Assembly (NCBI RefSeq): GCF_902829295.1
Contig: NZ_CADEPL010000021.1
Span: 52,417 to 116,416 of the forward strand
Direction: 5' to 3'
Length of the DNA: 64,000 bases
DNA from: Vogesella oryzae
GTDB lineage: Bacteria > Pseudomonadota > Gammaproteobacteria > Burkholderiales > Chromobacteriaceae
Of this stretch, positions 35,050 to 45,059 are shown piece by piece (position 1 is the first letter of the stretch; every line of letters starts with the position of its first letter). The position numbers and the translations under genes were made by a program. Under the pieces are notes generated by a model that was not told the origin of the DNA, did not search any database, and was given only the letters and a program-made list of their open reading frames with translations.

Positions 35050-37119
35050 TTAACCGATACGCATACCCGGCTGGGCGCCGTCGTCGGCATCCAGCAGGAA
35101 CAGGCCGGAGCCGTCTTCCACGCCGGAAGCACACACGATCATGCCCTGCGACACGCCAAAGCGCATCTTGCGCTCGGCCAGGTTGGCCACCACGATCACC
35201 TTGCGGCCAACCAGCTTCTCCGGCTGCTGGTAGGCCGCACGGATGCCGGAGAAGATGTTGCGGGTTTCAAAGCCCAGATCGACGCTGAACTGCAGCAGCT
35301 TGTCCGACCCCTCCACAAAGTTGCAGGCCAGTACCTTGCCCACGCGCAGGTCCAGCTTGGCAAAGTCGTCGATCTTGATGGTGTCGGCCAGCGGCTCGTA
35401 GTTGGCCGCGGCGGCCGGTGCTTGTGCTTCCATGCTCTGTTTGTTCGCTTCGATGAGTTTGTCGATCAGCACCGGGTCGATACGCTGCATCAGGTGCTGG
35501 TACGGTTTGATGTGATGATTCAGCAGCAGCTGCTGCGCATCGGCCCACTGCAGCGGGTCGATGTTGAGGAACACTTCCACGCCTTCCGCCAGCTTGGGCA
35601 GTACCGGCTTCAGGTAGATGGTCAGCAGGCGGAAGGCGTTGATCAGCACGGTGCACACTTCGTGCAGACGGGCGTCCTGCCCTTCCTGTTTGGCCAGATC
35701 CCACGGCTTGTTGGCATCCACATAACCGTTGACGATGTCGGCAATGGCCATGATCTCGCGCAGCGCCTTGGCGTATTCGCGCGCTTCGAACGCAGCGGCG
35801 ATGTTTTCCGCTTCGCCCGCGATATTGCCCAGCAGGCGGGTTTCGTCCTCGACGTTGGCCGCAAGCTGGCCGCCGAAGCGCTTGGTGATGAAGCCGGCAG
35901 CGCGGCTGGCGATGTTGACATACTTGCCGACCACATCGGAGTTCACCCGCGCCACGAAGTCGGCCAGGCTCAGGTCGATGTCCTCGATACGGCCGTTGAG
36001 CTTGCCGGCGATGTAGTAGCGCATCCATTCCGGGTTCAGGCCGCAGTCGAGGTAGCTCTTGGCGGTGATGAAGGTGCCACGCGACTTGGACATCTTCTGG
36101 CCATCCACGGTCAGGAAGCCGTGGGCGAACACGCCGGTCGGCGCGCGGTAGCCGGCAAACTTCAGCATCGCCGGCCAGAACAGCGCGTGGAAGTACAGGA
36201 TGTCCTTGCCGATGAAGTGGTACATCTCGGCGTCGGAATCGGCGCGGAAGTAGTCATCGAAATCGATGCCGCTGCGCTCGCACAGGTGCTTGAAGCTGGC
36301 CATGTAGCCGATCGGCGCATCCAGCCATACATAGAAGTACTTGCCCGGCGCATCCGGAATCTCGAAGCCGAAGTACGGCGCATCGCGGCTGATGTCCCAG
36401 TCCTGCAGGCCGCCTTCGATCCACTCGTTCATCTTGTTCAGCGACTCGGGCTGCAGGTGCGGCTGGCTGACGCCGTCGGCACGCACGCTGCTGCCGCCGG
36501 TCCAGTCCTTGAGGAAGTCCACGCACTCGCCGAGGCGGAAGAAGAAATGCTCGGAGGTCTTCAGCACCGGGGTGGCGCCGGATACCGCCGAGTACGGGTT
36601 CTTCAGCTCGGTCGGGTTGTAGGTGGCACCACACACTTCACAGTTGTCACCGTACTGGTCCTTGGCGCCGCACTTCGGACATTCGCCCTTCACGAAGCGG
36701 TCCGGCAGGAACATCTGCTTTTCCGGATCGAACAGCTGCTCGATGGTGCGACTGACGATCTTGCCGTCGGCCTTCAGTGTCTTGTAGATGTGCTCGGCGA
36801 AGTGCTTGTTCTCCGGCGAGTTGGTGCTGTAGTAGTTGTCGTAGCCGATGTGGAAGCCGGTGAAGTCGGCCAGATGCTCGCTCTTCACGCGTTCGATCAG
36901 CTGTTCCGGGGTGATGCCCTGCTTTTCCGCCGCCAGCATGATCGGCGCACCGTGGGTGTCATCGGCACACACATAATGGCAATCATGCCCACGCATCTTC
37001 TGGAAACGCACCCAGACGTCGGTCTGGATGTGCTCGAGCATGTGGCCAAGGTGAATGGCGCCGTTGGCATACGGCAATGCGCTGGTTACCAGAATCTTGC
37101 GCTTGCTGGCTTTGGTCAT
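35050..37119 (-). CDS. metG: Methionyl-tRNA synthetase
   Basis: A 689-aa class I synthetase charging both initiator and elongator tRNA-Met. The HIGH motif appears as [11 protein letters not shown], the zinc knuckle as [17 protein letters not shown], and the KMSKS loop as [11 protein letters not shown]. The C-terminal tRNA-binding EMAPII-like domain (about 590-689; [14 protein letters not shown]) makes it a dimer, as in E. coli. ATG at 37119 gives [20 protein letters not shown]; an ATG three codons earlier (37128) is also possible. An inverted pair of the dispersed motif lies upstream. apbC, its usual divergent neighbour, is separated here by an exporter gene. Confidence 0.97.
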   Translation of the reverse strand: MTKASKRKILVTSALPYANGAIHLGHMLEHIQTDVWVRFQKMRGHDCHYVCADDTHGAPIMLAAEKQGITPEQLIERVKSEHLADFTGFHIGYDNYYSTNSPENKHFAEHIYKTLKADGKIVSRTIEQLFDPEKQMFLPDRFVKGECPKCGAKDQYGDNCEVCGATYNPTELKNPYSAVSGATPVLKTSEHFFFRLGECVDFLKDWTGGSSVRADGVSQPHLQPESLNKMNEWIEGGLQDWDISRDAPYFGFEIPDAPGKYFYVWLDAPIGYMASFKHLCERSGIDFDDYFRADSDAEMYHFIGKDILYFHALFWPAMLKFAGYRAPTGVFAHGFLTVDGQKMSKSRGTFITAKSYLDCGLNPEWMRYYIAGKLNGRIEDIDLSLADFVARVNSDVVGKYVNIASRAAGFITKRFGGQLAANVEDETRLLGNIAGEAENIAAAFEAREYAKALREIMAIADIVNGYVDANKPWDLAKQEGQDARLHEVCTVLINAFRLLTIYLKPVLPKLAEGVEVFLNIDPLQWADAQQLLLNHHIKPYQHLMQRIDPVLIDKLIEANKQSMEAQAPAAAANYEPLADTIKIDDFAKLDLRVGKVLACNFVEGSDKLLQFSVDLGFETRNIFSGIRAAYQQPEKLVGRKVIVVANLAERKMRFGVSQGMIVCASGVEDGSGLFLLDADDGAQPGMRIG

Positions 37120-37165
37120 GGGGTGCATCCCGGTTGGTATTCTGAAACGGTCGATTATAGCGGCA

Positions 37166-37198
37166 AAGGTTGGCCGCAACAGCTGTACGGCCAACCTT
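37166..37198 (-). terminator. Inverted pair of the dispersed motif between mdfA and metG
   Basis: AAGGTTGGCCG (37166-37176) and CGGCCAACCTT (37188-37198) form a perfect 11-bp stem with an 11-nt loop, 18 bp after the exporter stop and upstream of metG. It could end the exporter transcript; there is no long T tract. Confidence 0.55.
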
Positions 37199-37215
37199 AA
37201 TCACCGCGGCAAGGC

Positions 37216-38466
37216 TCAGATGCCCTGCGGCAGCAAATCCGGATCGGCGCGGTCGGCCATTGCCTGCTTGACCTGCGGCCGCGCCAGCCACACGAAGCCC
37301 AGCGCGGTACACACCGACAGCAATGCAAAGCCGGGAATGCCGCCGGCCAGATAGCCCCAGCGGAACAGTTCGATCCCCAGCGCGTAGCCGGCCATCGACA
37401 GCATGCTCATGCCGGCGGACACGATGCCCTTGGCCTGCGGACTGGCCGTCAGCGCAAAGCGGTACAGCACGGCAAACGACAGCCCTTCGCCCAGCGCCAT
37501 CAGCGACATGCCCAGCGCCAGGAACACATGCTGGAACTGGCCGTACAGTACGCCGCCCAGCATCAGCAGCAGGCCACCGACCAGCGGCCACATGCCCACC
37601 AGTACCGAACGCCCCAGCGGCCAACGTTCCGCCACCAGCGCCAGCAACAGGTTGCCGCCGATCAGCCCGGCAAACACCGGAATCTGCCACAAGCCGTAGG
37701 CCAGCGCCGACAGATGCAGGTCTTCCACCAGCAACACCGGCGACAGCGCGATCCACGCCATCAGCGGCATCGCCAGCAGCGGGATGCACAGTGCCGAGCG
37801 TACAAAGCGGCCATCACGCAGCAGGCGGGTGTAGCCGTGCCACAGCGTGCGCGGCGTCAGCTTAACTGCGGCCGACGGCTGCACGGTTTCCGGCATCTTC
37901 CACCACAGACCGATCAGCGCAAACAGCGAGCACAGCGCGATCAGCAGAAAGCCGGTACGCCACGGCGCCAGCGTGATCAGCGCGGCGCCGGCCAGCGGGC
38001 CGGCCAGCGGCGCGATCAGCGCCACATTGGCCATCAGCGCGGTCACCCGTACCGCGGTGGTTTCGGCATACGCCTCCTGGATGGCGGCATAGCCGACGGC
38101 ATTGATAAAGCACAGCCCGAAGCCCTGCAGCACGCGCAGCAACATATAACTGTGGATATCGCTGACCAGATAGGTGGCCAGGCAACTGGCGGTAAACCAC
38201 GCCACGCCGAACAGCAGCACCGGACGGCGGCCGAAACGGTCGGACAGCGGGCCGGACAACCACGGCAGCAACGCGCCGCCCAACAGGTAGGCCGTCATCG
38301 ACAGCGGTACCCAGGAAACATCCACCCCGAACTCCTGCACTACCCGCAACATGGCCGGCTGCGCCATATCGTTGCCGATGTAGACGGCAAACTCGAACAG
38401 CACCAGTGCCAGCGGAAACAGCAGCGTGGCGACATTCAAACGGGAAATCTTTTCTTGCTGACTCAA
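37216..38466 (-). CDS. mdfA: MdfA-type multidrug/H+ antiporter (MFS)
   Basis: A 416-aa, 12-helix inner-membrane exporter. The N-terminus FEFAVYIGNDMAQPAM keeps the two acidic residues of helix 1 (the Glu26/Asp34 pair of E. coli MdfA) that recognise cationic drugs and protons. Motif A is GPLSDRFGRRPVLLFG, and WVPLSMTAYLLGGALLPW is closely MdfA-like. Probable role: efflux of lipophilic cations and neutral drugs. The start is uncertain: TTG at 38466 has GAGG seven bases upstream; the TTG at 38484 has none. It sits between metG and apbC, a position that suggests later insertion into an old gene pair. Confidence 0.85.
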   Translation of the reverse strand: MSQQEKISRLNVATLLFPLALVLFEFAVYIGNDMAQPAMLRVVQEFGVDVSWVPLSMTAYLLGGALLPWLSGPLSDRFGRRPVLLFGVAWFTASCLATYLVSDIHSYMLLRVLQGFGLCFINAVGYAAIQEAYAETTAVRVTALMANVALIAPLAGPLAGAALITLAPWRTGFLLIALCSLFALIGLWWKMPETVQPSAAVKLTPRTLWHGYTRLLRDGRFVRSALCIPLLAMPLMAWIALSPVLLVEDLHLSALAYGLWQIPVFAGLIGGNLLLALVAERWPLGRSVLVGMWPLVGGLLLMLGGVLYGQFQHVFLALGMSLMALGEGLSFAVLYRFALTASPQAKGIVSAGMSMLSMAGYALGIELFRWGYLAGGIPGFALLSVCTALGFVWLARPQVKQAMADRADPDLLPQGI

Positions 38467-38721
38467 AACGCAACCTCGGAACAAAAGCCGACGGGGCGCA
38501 TTAAACGCCCCGCTCTTTCGGAAAAAAGGGGCGGATTCTACGGCAAATCAGCCACTTAGCCAAGCAAAGCTGCCAACAGCCAGCAACGGCGCGACGGCAA
38601 GGACAAGCCCGCCGTCACAAGCCACGGGCTTTGGGCTATCATTTCCGCCTTGAATTGCCGGCTCGCTGGCCGGCAAAAAACCAACTAAAATAGTCGGTTA
38701 TCCAATCAGGCCTCCACACGC

Positions 38722-39885
38722 ATGTTCTCCCGACTTGGCAAACTGTTCGGCGCCGGCGCCGACGACTCCGCACGGAACTCCACCATGACTCCCAACTCGA
38801 CCTACGGCGACGACGACATCCTGGCCGCGCTCGGCAACCTGATCGACCCCGACACCGGCAAACCGTACCGCCACGCCAAGGGCGTGAACCTTGCGGCCAA
38901 CGATGCGCAGCAGCTGGTGGTCAACGTGGCACTGCCCTACCCGGCACAAAGCCGCTTTACCGCCATCCGCGACGAATTCCTGGCCGCGCTGGCACCGTTT
39001 GCCGCCGGCCGCAGTGTCAGCGTCAACGTGGAAAGCCGCATCACCAGCCATGCGGTGCAGCGCGGCATGTCGCCGCTGCCGGGGGTAAAGAACATCATCG
39101 CCGTGTCGTCCGGCAAGGGCGGTGTCGGCAAATCCACCACCGCGGCCAACCTGGCGCTGGCGCTGGCGGCCGAAGGCGCCCGCGTCGGCATCCTGGATGC
39201 CGATATCTACGGCCCGTCGCAGCCGTTGATGATGGGTCTGGCCTGCCACAAGCCGGAGGTGAACGACGGCAAGCTGCAACCTTTGCTGGCGTATGGTGTG
39301 CAGACCATGTCCATCGGCTACCTGGTGGACGAAGATCAGGCCATGGTGTGGCGCGGCCCGATGGTGAGCCAGGCACTGCAGCAGCTGCTGAACGATACGC
39401 TGTGGGACAACCTCGACTATCTGGTGATCGACATGCCGCCGGGCACCGGCGACGTGCAGCTGACGCTGTCGCAGAAGGTACCGGTCACCGGCGCCCTCAT
39501 CGTCACCACACCGCAGGACATCGCGCTGCTGGACGCGAAAAAAGGCCTGAAGATGTTCGAGAAAGTCGGCGTGCCGGTGCTGGGCATCGTCGAGAACATG
39601 GCCATCCACGTGTGCAGCAATTGCGGCCATGAAGAACACATCTTCGGTTACGGTGGCGCCGACAAGATGGCCGCCCAGTACGGCGTGCCGGTGCTGGGCT
39701 CGCTGCCACTGGATCTGGCGATCCGTCTGGCCACCGACGAAGGCAAGCCCACCGTGGTGGCCGAGCCGGATGGCAAGTTGGCCGCACGCTACCAGGACAT
39801 CGCGCGCAAGCTGGCGGTGAAAGTCGGCGAGAAGGCACGCGACTTCTCCGGCAAGATCCCCAAGATCGTGATCCAGAACAACTGA
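38722..39885 (+). CDS. apbC: Iron-sulfur cluster carrier protein ApbC (Mrp)
   Basis: A 387-aa P-loop ATPase of the Mrp/Nbp35 family that carries 4Fe-4S clusters to target proteins. The deviant Walker A is SSGKGGVGKSTTAANLA, Walker B is LDADIYGPSQP, and the cluster-binding CxxC is in HVCSNCGHEEHIFG. An N-terminal MIP18-like domain (about 28-110) precedes the ATPase. The ATG at 38722 gives an N-terminus about 20 residues longer than the first internal ATG (at about 38785), and either could be used. murI follows 12 bp downstream. Confidence 0.92.
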   Translation: MFSRLGKLFGAGADDSARNSTMTPNSTYGDDDILAALGNLIDPDTGKPYRHAKGVNLAANDAQQLVVNVALPYPAQSRFTAIRDEFLAALAPFAAGRSVSVNVESRITSHAVQRGMSPLPGVKNIIAVSSGKGGVGKSTTAANLALALAAEGARVGILDADIYGPSQPLMMGLACHKPEVNDGKLQPLLAYGVQTMSIGYLVDEDQAMVWRGPMVSQALQQLLNDTLWDNLDYLVIDMPPGTGDVQLTLSQKVPVTGALIVTTPQDIALLDAKKGLKMFEKVGVPVLGIVENMAIHVCSNCGHEEHIFGYGGADKMAAQYGVPVLGSLPLDLAIRLATDEGKPTVVAEPDGKLAARYQDIARKLAVKVGEKARDFSGKIPKIVIQNN

Positions 39886-39897
39886 GCAGGACCACGC

Positions 39898-40686
39898 ATG
39901 ATCGGCATGTTCGATTCGGGCCTCGGCGGCCTGTCGGTGTGGCGGCAGCTGGTGCAGGCACTGCCGCGGGAGTCGGTGCTGTATCTGGCCGACCAGGGTT
40001 ACTGCCCGTACGGCGGCCGCAGCCAGCAGGAAATCATCGCCCGCTCGGAGCTGATTACCGACTACCTGCTGGCGCAGGGCGCCACGCTGCTGCTGATCGC
40101 CTGCAATACCGCCACCAGCGCCGCGGTACGCCACCTGCGCGCCAAATACCCGACGCTGCCGATCGTCGGCATGGAGCCGGCGATCAAGCCGGCGGTACAG
40201 GCGACGCAGAGCGGCCGCGTCGGCGTGCTGGCCACCCGTGCCACGCTGGCCGGCAGCAAGTTCCGCGAACTGGCGGAGCAATTCCGCGAGCACGCGCAAA
40301 TTGTCAGCCAGCCGGGCGAAGGCTTTGTCGAACTGGTGGAAAGCGGCGATCTGGCGAGCCAGCAGGCGCGCGCCACCGTTGGCCGCGCACTGGCGCCGCT
40401 GCTGGATGCCGGTGTCGATCACGTGGTACTGGGCTGCACCCACTACCCGTTTCTGGCACCGCTGCTGCGCGAACAGCTGCCGGCACATATCGATCTGATC
40501 GACCCCAGCGATGCGGTGGTACGCCAGACCGCCCGGCTGCTGGATCGCCACCAGCTGGCCGCCGCCCCGGATGCCACCGCGCATTACCGTTTCATCAGCA
40601 CCGGCGACACGGCCAGCATGCAGACGTTCATGCAGCAGATCCTGCAGCGCGACGATGCGGTGGAATACCTGGCACTGCCAGGCTGA
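39898..40686 (+). CDS. murI: Glutamate racemase
   Basis: A 262-aa cytosolic enzyme that makes D-glutamate for peptidoglycan. Both catalytic cysteines are visible: IACNTATSAAVRHL in the N-terminal half and LGCTHYPFLAPLL in the C-terminal half. The N-terminal phosphate-type loop is GMFDSGLGGLSV, and ADQGYCPYG follows. ATG at 39898 with AGGA upstream (39888-39891 region). It probably forms one transcript with apbC. Confidence 0.96.
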   Translation: MIGMFDSGLGGLSVWRQLVQALPRESVLYLADQGYCPYGGRSQQEIIARSELITDYLLAQGATLLLIACNTATSAAVRHLRAKYPTLPIVGMEPAIKPAVQATQSGRVGVLATRATLAGSKFRELAEQFREHAQIVSQPGEGFVELVESGDLASQQARATVGRALAPLLDAGVDHVVLGCTHYPFLAPLLREQLPAHIDLIDPSDAVVRQTARLLDRHQLAAAPDATAHYRFISTGDTASMQTFMQQILQRDDAVEYLALPG

Positions 40687-40903
40687 GTGGCCAGCCTCGG
40701 CGGAGGCAAGCATTAGCGGCGGCGGTCCTTTTGACCCTCGCGGGTTGTATTGATAGCGCGGCTGGCGGAAAATACCGCCGCGCCCGATTTCGCCGTGGGC
40801 GAACCACGCAACGGCATGCCGGACTTGCTTGATCCGGCGCATTTTTCGCAATCGACTGCCGCAAGCGCTTGGCTGTCATATATTGCAGTAGCTCCTGAAC
40901 CCG

Positions 40904-43495
40904 GTGTCGACGTCCTTGTCCCCCTTCTCTTCTACTCCGCTGCCCAGCAAGAAGCTGGGCTGGATGCTGTTACTGCTGCTGGCGATGCTGGGCGGCATCG
41001 TGCTGTTCTATCACCATGCCAACCAGCGCATGGCCCGCGAACTGGGCAGCATCAACAACACCCAGGCGGCCAACCTGCGGGTCAGCAGCCAGATGCTGAG
41101 CCTGCTGGGCACCATCCAGAATCAGCTCAGCCAGCTGCTGGAAGAAGACAACGACGACTCGTTGCAATACCTGGAAGTCAACCGCCGCATCGCCAGCATC
41201 GAAGCCCGGCTGGCACAACTGGAGCACCTGCCGCAGCAGCTGCAACCGCCGTCGCCGGATCAGGCTCGGCACGATGAAATCCTGAAACTGCAGCAGCAAA
41301 TCGGCCGCAATCTGGAGAACTTCAGCCAGCAGGTCAGCGGCCTGCTGTTACTGGTGCAGGCCGACACCCGCCATGCCAAACACCAGGCGATTTTCGTTAC
41401 CCGCCAGGTACGCGACGACATGGAGCAGCTGTCGGATCTGGTACAGCTGCAAGAACAGGCCACGCAGCAGGCGGTAGACAGCAATCTGCGCGCGACCTCG
41501 ATCCGCTTCCAGCTGGTAGAGATTCCGCTACTGTCGCTGATGCTGGTGGTCCTGCTGCTGATGCTGGGCACCTTCCGCCGCATCGGCGGCCAGATGCGGC
41601 TGACCGAGCGTACCCTGCTGCAACTGAGCGCCGGCGACACCGCCATCAGCCTGCCACCGCAACCGGAGCCGGCATTCCAGCCCATCGTCACCGCCCTGCT
41701 GCGGTTTCGGCAGTCGCTGGAAAGCAATCGCCAGGCGCAACAGCAACTGGAGCAGCAGGTCGCCGAGCGCACGGTCCACCTGATGACGGCCAACAGCCAG
41801 CTGGAAGGGGAGATTGCCCAGCGCCGCGAGGCGGAACGGCACCGCCGGCTGTACGAGATCGTGTTCCGCAATACCGACAACGCGGTGCTGATCACCACCC
41901 CGGACACCTGCATCATCACTGCCAACCAGGCCTATCTGCAGATGACCGGCCTGCAACTGGATGAGCTGATCGGCAAACATCCGCCGATCAGCCGTTCCGG
42001 CCACCAGTCCAGCGAGTTCTACCAGCAGCTATGGCAGGAGCTGTCGCACCGCGGCCGCTGGCAGGGCGAAATCGTCAACCGCCATGTCGATGGCGCACTG
42101 GTGCACGCGCTGCTGACCATCAACGCGCTGTACGACGAGGACGGCAGCCTGACCCACTATGTCGGCATCCTGTCCGACATCACCCAGATGAAAGCGGCGG
42201 AAAACCAGCTGCGGCGCATGGCCTACTTCGACCCGCTGACCGCGCTGCCCAACCGGGTAATGCTGAAAAACCGGCTGGAACACGAGATCGAGATCGCCCG
42301 CCAGAAACGGCAGAGCTTCGCGGTGATCATGCTCGACCTCGACCGCTTCAAATTCGTCAACGACACCATGGGGCACAAGGCTGGCGACGAGCTGCTGATG
42401 GACGTGGCCGAGCGCCTGCGCGGTACGGTGCGCATCGAGGATACCGTGGCGCGGTTGTCCGGCGACGAGTTCTGCATCGTGCTGCGCGACAGCAAGCCGA
42501 GCGAGGTCGCCGTGATCTGCGAGGCGCTGCTGCAGGTGCTGGGCCTGCCGTTCCGCCTCACCGAACGCGATGCCGAGATCGGCGGCAGTCTGGGCATTGC
42601 CATGTATCCGGAGGATGGCGACAACGTCACCACCCTGCTCAAGCACGCCGATGCCGCCATGTACCAGTCCAAGGCTACCGGCCGCAACCGCTACAGTTTC
42701 TTCGAGGCCGCCATCGGCGAGAAGCTGAAAGAGGAAATGGCGCTGTTCACCCACCTGCGCAGCGCCGTCAAGCAGCGCGACTTTACCCTGCACTACCAGC
42801 CGGTGGTGCCACAGCAGCCGGGCCTCGCACCCTATGCCGAGGCCCTGTTACGTTGGCCGCAAGGCGGAAGCAGCGCCTCGCCGGCCATATTCATCCCGTT
42901 TGCCGAGAACCATGGTCTGATCGAGGCCATCGGCGACTTCGTGCTGGATAGCGCCTGCGACTTTGTTGCCCGCAGCCGCGATGCCGGCCAGCCGCTGACA
43001 CTCAGCATCAATCTGTCGCCCAAGCAGCTGGCGCGCGGCGACCTGGCCAGCAAGCTGACACAGCTGACCCTGGCACGCGGCATCGATCCGTCGTCGCTGG
43101 AGCTGGAGCTGACCGAGTCCACCCTGATCCAGGACCTGGCCGCCATCAGCGGCGTGTTGACCGAGCTGCGCACGGCCGGTTTCCGCATTGCCATCGATGA
43201 CTTTGGTGCCGGCTACTCCTCGCTCAACTATCTGGTGGAACTACCGGTGGACAAGGTGAAAATCGACCGGCGCTTCATCGGCAACCTGGCTGAAAATCCG
43301 CGCAACCAGGCGGTGGTGATTGCCATCCTGCAACTGGCACGAGCCATCGGTGTGCAAACCGTGGCCGAAGGGGTGGAAACCTCCGAACAGCTCGCCTTCC
43401 TGCAGCAGCATGGCTGCCACTATGTGCAGGGTTATTACCTGGCACGGCCGATGCCGGAAGAGAACTACCTGAGCTACTGCCAGCAGGCACAATAA
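40904..43495 (+). CDS. Membrane PAS-GGDEF-EAL protein (cyclic-di-GMP phosphodiesterase)
   Basis: An 863-aa inner-membrane protein. Membrane helices at about 18-38 and 205-225 enclose a mostly helical periplasmic region with many Gln and Leu; HAMP-like linker, PAS (about 310-430), GGDEF (about 440-600) and EAL (about 610-855) follow. The GGDEF site is altered to LSGDEF although an RxxD site (RIED) is kept, so this domain may be regulatory. The EAL domain looks intact: AEALLRW, NLSPKQL, ELTEST, IDDFGAGYSSLNYL, KIDRRFI and VAEGVET. It should therefore mainly break down cyclic-di-GMP. The start is GTG at 40904. The 217 bp before it show no gene. Confidence 0.88.
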   Translation: MSTSLSPFSSTPLPSKKLGWMLLLLLAMLGGIVLFYHHANQRMARELGSINNTQAANLRVSSQMLSLLGTIQNQLSQLLEEDNDDSLQYLEVNRRIASIEARLAQLEHLPQQLQPPSPDQARHDEILKLQQQIGRNLENFSQQVSGLLLLVQADTRHAKHQAIFVTRQVRDDMEQLSDLVQLQEQATQQAVDSNLRATSIRFQLVEIPLLSLMLVVLLLMLGTFRRIGGQMRLTERTLLQLSAGDTAISLPPQPEPAFQPIVTALLRFRQSLESNRQAQQQLEQQVAERTVHLMTANSQLEGEIAQRREAERHRRLYEIVFRNTDNAVLITTPDTCIITANQAYLQMTGLQLDELIGKHPPISRSGHQSSEFYQQLWQELSHRGRWQGEIVNRHVDGALVHALLTINALYDEDGSLTHYVGILSDITQMKAAENQLRRMAYFDPLTALPNRVMLKNRLEHEIEIARQKRQSFAVIMLDLDRFKFVNDTMGHKAGDELLMDVAERLRGTVRIEDTVARLSGDEFCIVLRDSKPSEVAVICEALLQVLGLPFRLTERDAEIGGSLGIAMYPEDGDNVTTLLKHADAAMYQSKATGRNRYSFFEAAIGEKLKEEMALFTHLRSAVKQRDFTLHYQPVVPQQPGLAPYAEALLRWPQGGSSASPAIFIPFAENHGLIEAIGDFVLDSACDFVARSRDAGQPLTLSINLSPKQLARGDLASKLTQLTLARGIDPSSLELELTESTLIQDLAAISGVLTELRTAGFRIAIDDFGAGYSSLNYLVELPVDKVKIDRRFIGNLAENPRNQAVVIAILQLARAIGVQTVAEGVETSEQLAFLQQHGCHYVQGYYLARPMPEENYLSYCQQAQ

Positions 43496-43575
43496 GCCTG
43501 CCGACCTGCGGCTATACGCCAGAGCAGTTGCGCCCTGCCGGCCGGCCACAGGCCAAAACCTGCGGCCAACATGAC

Positions 43576-43601
43576 AACGCCCCGCAACAGCGGGGCGTTT
43601 G
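43576..43601. terminator. Bidirectional terminator after the EAL gene
   Basis: AACGCCCCGC (43576-43585) and GCGGGGCGTT (43590-43599) with loop AACA; short T run on the plus strand. It separates two converging genes. Confidence 0.8.
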
Positions 43602-43619
43602 ACTTACAACGGCAGGGGC

Positions 43620-44924
43620 TTACTGCGCGGCTTCGGCCTCTGCCGGCGGCGCGATTACCAGCACCTTGTCGACACGGGTGCGATCCATGTCCACCACCTC
43701 GAACACAAAGCCGTGCCACTCTACCTTGTCGGCAGCGACCGGCACCTTGCCCAGCATGAACATCACGAAACCGCCCAGCGTCTGGAAGTCACCGGACTCC
43801 TCGCCCTCGATGCTGTCCAGCTCGAAGTGCTCCTTGAAGTCGTCCAGCGCCATCATGCCGTCCACCAGCCAGCTGCCGTCATCGCGCTGCACGATTTCCT
43901 GATCGCTGTCGGAAATATCGGTCGGCAGATCGCCGACGATGGCTTCCAGCACATCGTTGATCGATACCAGGCCCTCGATCTCGCCGTACTCGTCCACCAC
44001 CAGCGCGGTGTGGTTGCGGGTGCGCTTGAACTGCTCCAGCAGCTGCATCGGGCTGATGGCTTCCGGCACGTACAGCGGCGGATGCGCCAGCCCTTCCAGC
44101 GTTACCGATTTGTCTTCCAGCAGGCGGTGCAGCAAATCCTTGGCCTGCACGAAGCCCAGCACGTTCTCGAAACCGCCCTTCACCAGCGGGTAACGGGTAA
44201 ACACGCTGCCGCGCACGATGCGCAGGTTGTCCTCGATCGGGTCTTCCGCATCCAGCACCACGATATCCTTGCGCGGCGTCATGATGGCGACCACCTTCTT
44301 CTCGTCGAGACTGAAGATGTTTTCCACCAGCTCCTGCTCGGCACGCTCGAAGATACCCTCTTCGGCCCCCTGCTCCATCAGCACCTTGATTTCTTCTTCG
44401 GTAATGGACGGGTCCTTGTTCTTTTTCACCCCCAGCACGCGCAGCACCGCCTCGGTGGACAGGCTCAGCAGCCGCACCAGCGGCGAGGTGAAGCGCGCCA
44501 GCTGCAGCATGGGGCGGGCCAGAATGGAGGCCAGCAGCTCAGGGTTCTGCATGCCGATGCGCTTGGGCACCAGCTCGCCGATGATCAGCGAGAAATAGGT
44601 AATACCGATGACGGTAACGCCCAGTGCGATCGGGCGCGCCAGTTCCGCCAGCAAGGGCACGGTTTCGAGATAGGCCTGCAGACGGTCGGCCACGGCGGCT
44701 TCACCGAAGGCACCGGACAGAATGCCGATCAGGGTGATGCCGATCTGGATGGTGGAGAGGAAGCGGGTCGGCTCTTCGGCCAGCCGCAACGCGGCAGCGG
44801 CGCCGCGGTTGCCTTCGTCTGCCCACTGCTGCAGGCGAACCTTGCGCGAGGAGACGATGGCGATTTCAGTCATGGCAAAAATGCCGTTAAGCAAAAACAG
44901 GACAACTAATATGAGCACGTCCAT
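43620..44924 (-). CDS. DUF21/CBS/CorC-domain membrane protein (hemolysin C family)
   Basis: A 434-aa inner-membrane protein of the CNNM/MpfA/YtfL type. The DUF21 region has about four membrane helices (MDVLILVVLFLLNGIFAM, then FLSTIQIGITLIGILSGAFG and GVTVIGITYFSLIIGELVPKR). Two CBS domains follow (IMTPRKDIVVLD and TALVVDEYGEIEGLVSINDV), and a C-terminal CorC/HlyC domain (LGGFVMFMLGKVP). Relatives export Mg2+ or affect other cations; the old name hemolysin is misleading. ATG at 44924 starts directly at helix 1; a GTG at 44948 would add eight residues. Confidence 0.87.
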   Translation of the reverse strand: MDVLILVVLFLLNGIFAMTEIAIVSSRKVRLQQWADEGNRGAAAALRLAEEPTRFLSTIQIGITLIGILSGAFGEAAVADRLQAYLETVPLLAELARPIALGVTVIGITYFSLIIGELVPKRIGMQNPELLASILARPMLQLARFTSPLVRLLSLSTEAVLRVLGVKKNKDPSITEEEIKVLMEQGAEEGIFERAEQELVENIFSLDEKKVVAIMTPRKDIVVLDAEDPIEDNLRIVRGSVFTRYPLVKGGFENVLGFVQAKDLLHRLLEDKSVTLEGLAHPPLYVPEAISPMQLLEQFKRTRNHTALVVDEYGEIEGLVSINDVLEAIVGDLPTDISDSDQEIVQRDDGSWLVDGMMALDDFKEHFELDSIEGEESGDFQTLGGFVMFMLGKVPVAADKVEWHGFVFEVVDMDRTRVDKVLVIAPPAEAEAAQ

Positions 44925-45059
44925 TGGACCGGGATACCCCTGATACACAGAAGGCTACATTCTACATGCCCACGCCGATTTCACCAGCCGCCCGGCATGG
45001 ATAGCGGCCAGGCAGCCGGCAGCGTGTGCAAATCGCCCCGGCTCCCTGCCACAAACCGG

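Noticed and set aside
34978..37200. A 740-codon plus-strand open frame opposite metG
   Set aside because: It mirrors metG on the other strand, has low-complexity composition rich in His, Gln and Arg, and shows no family motif; at this GC content long antisense frames are expected.
38650..38680. Hairpin before apbC taken as a terminator
   Set aside because: The stem TTGCCGGC/GCCGGCAA is followed by A residues on the plus strand and has its T residues before the stem on the minus strand, so neither strand has a terminator layout.
38698..40851. A 717-codon minus-strand open frame opposite apbC and murI
   Set aside because: It covers two clear genes on the other strand and has no recognisable domain or ribosome binding site.
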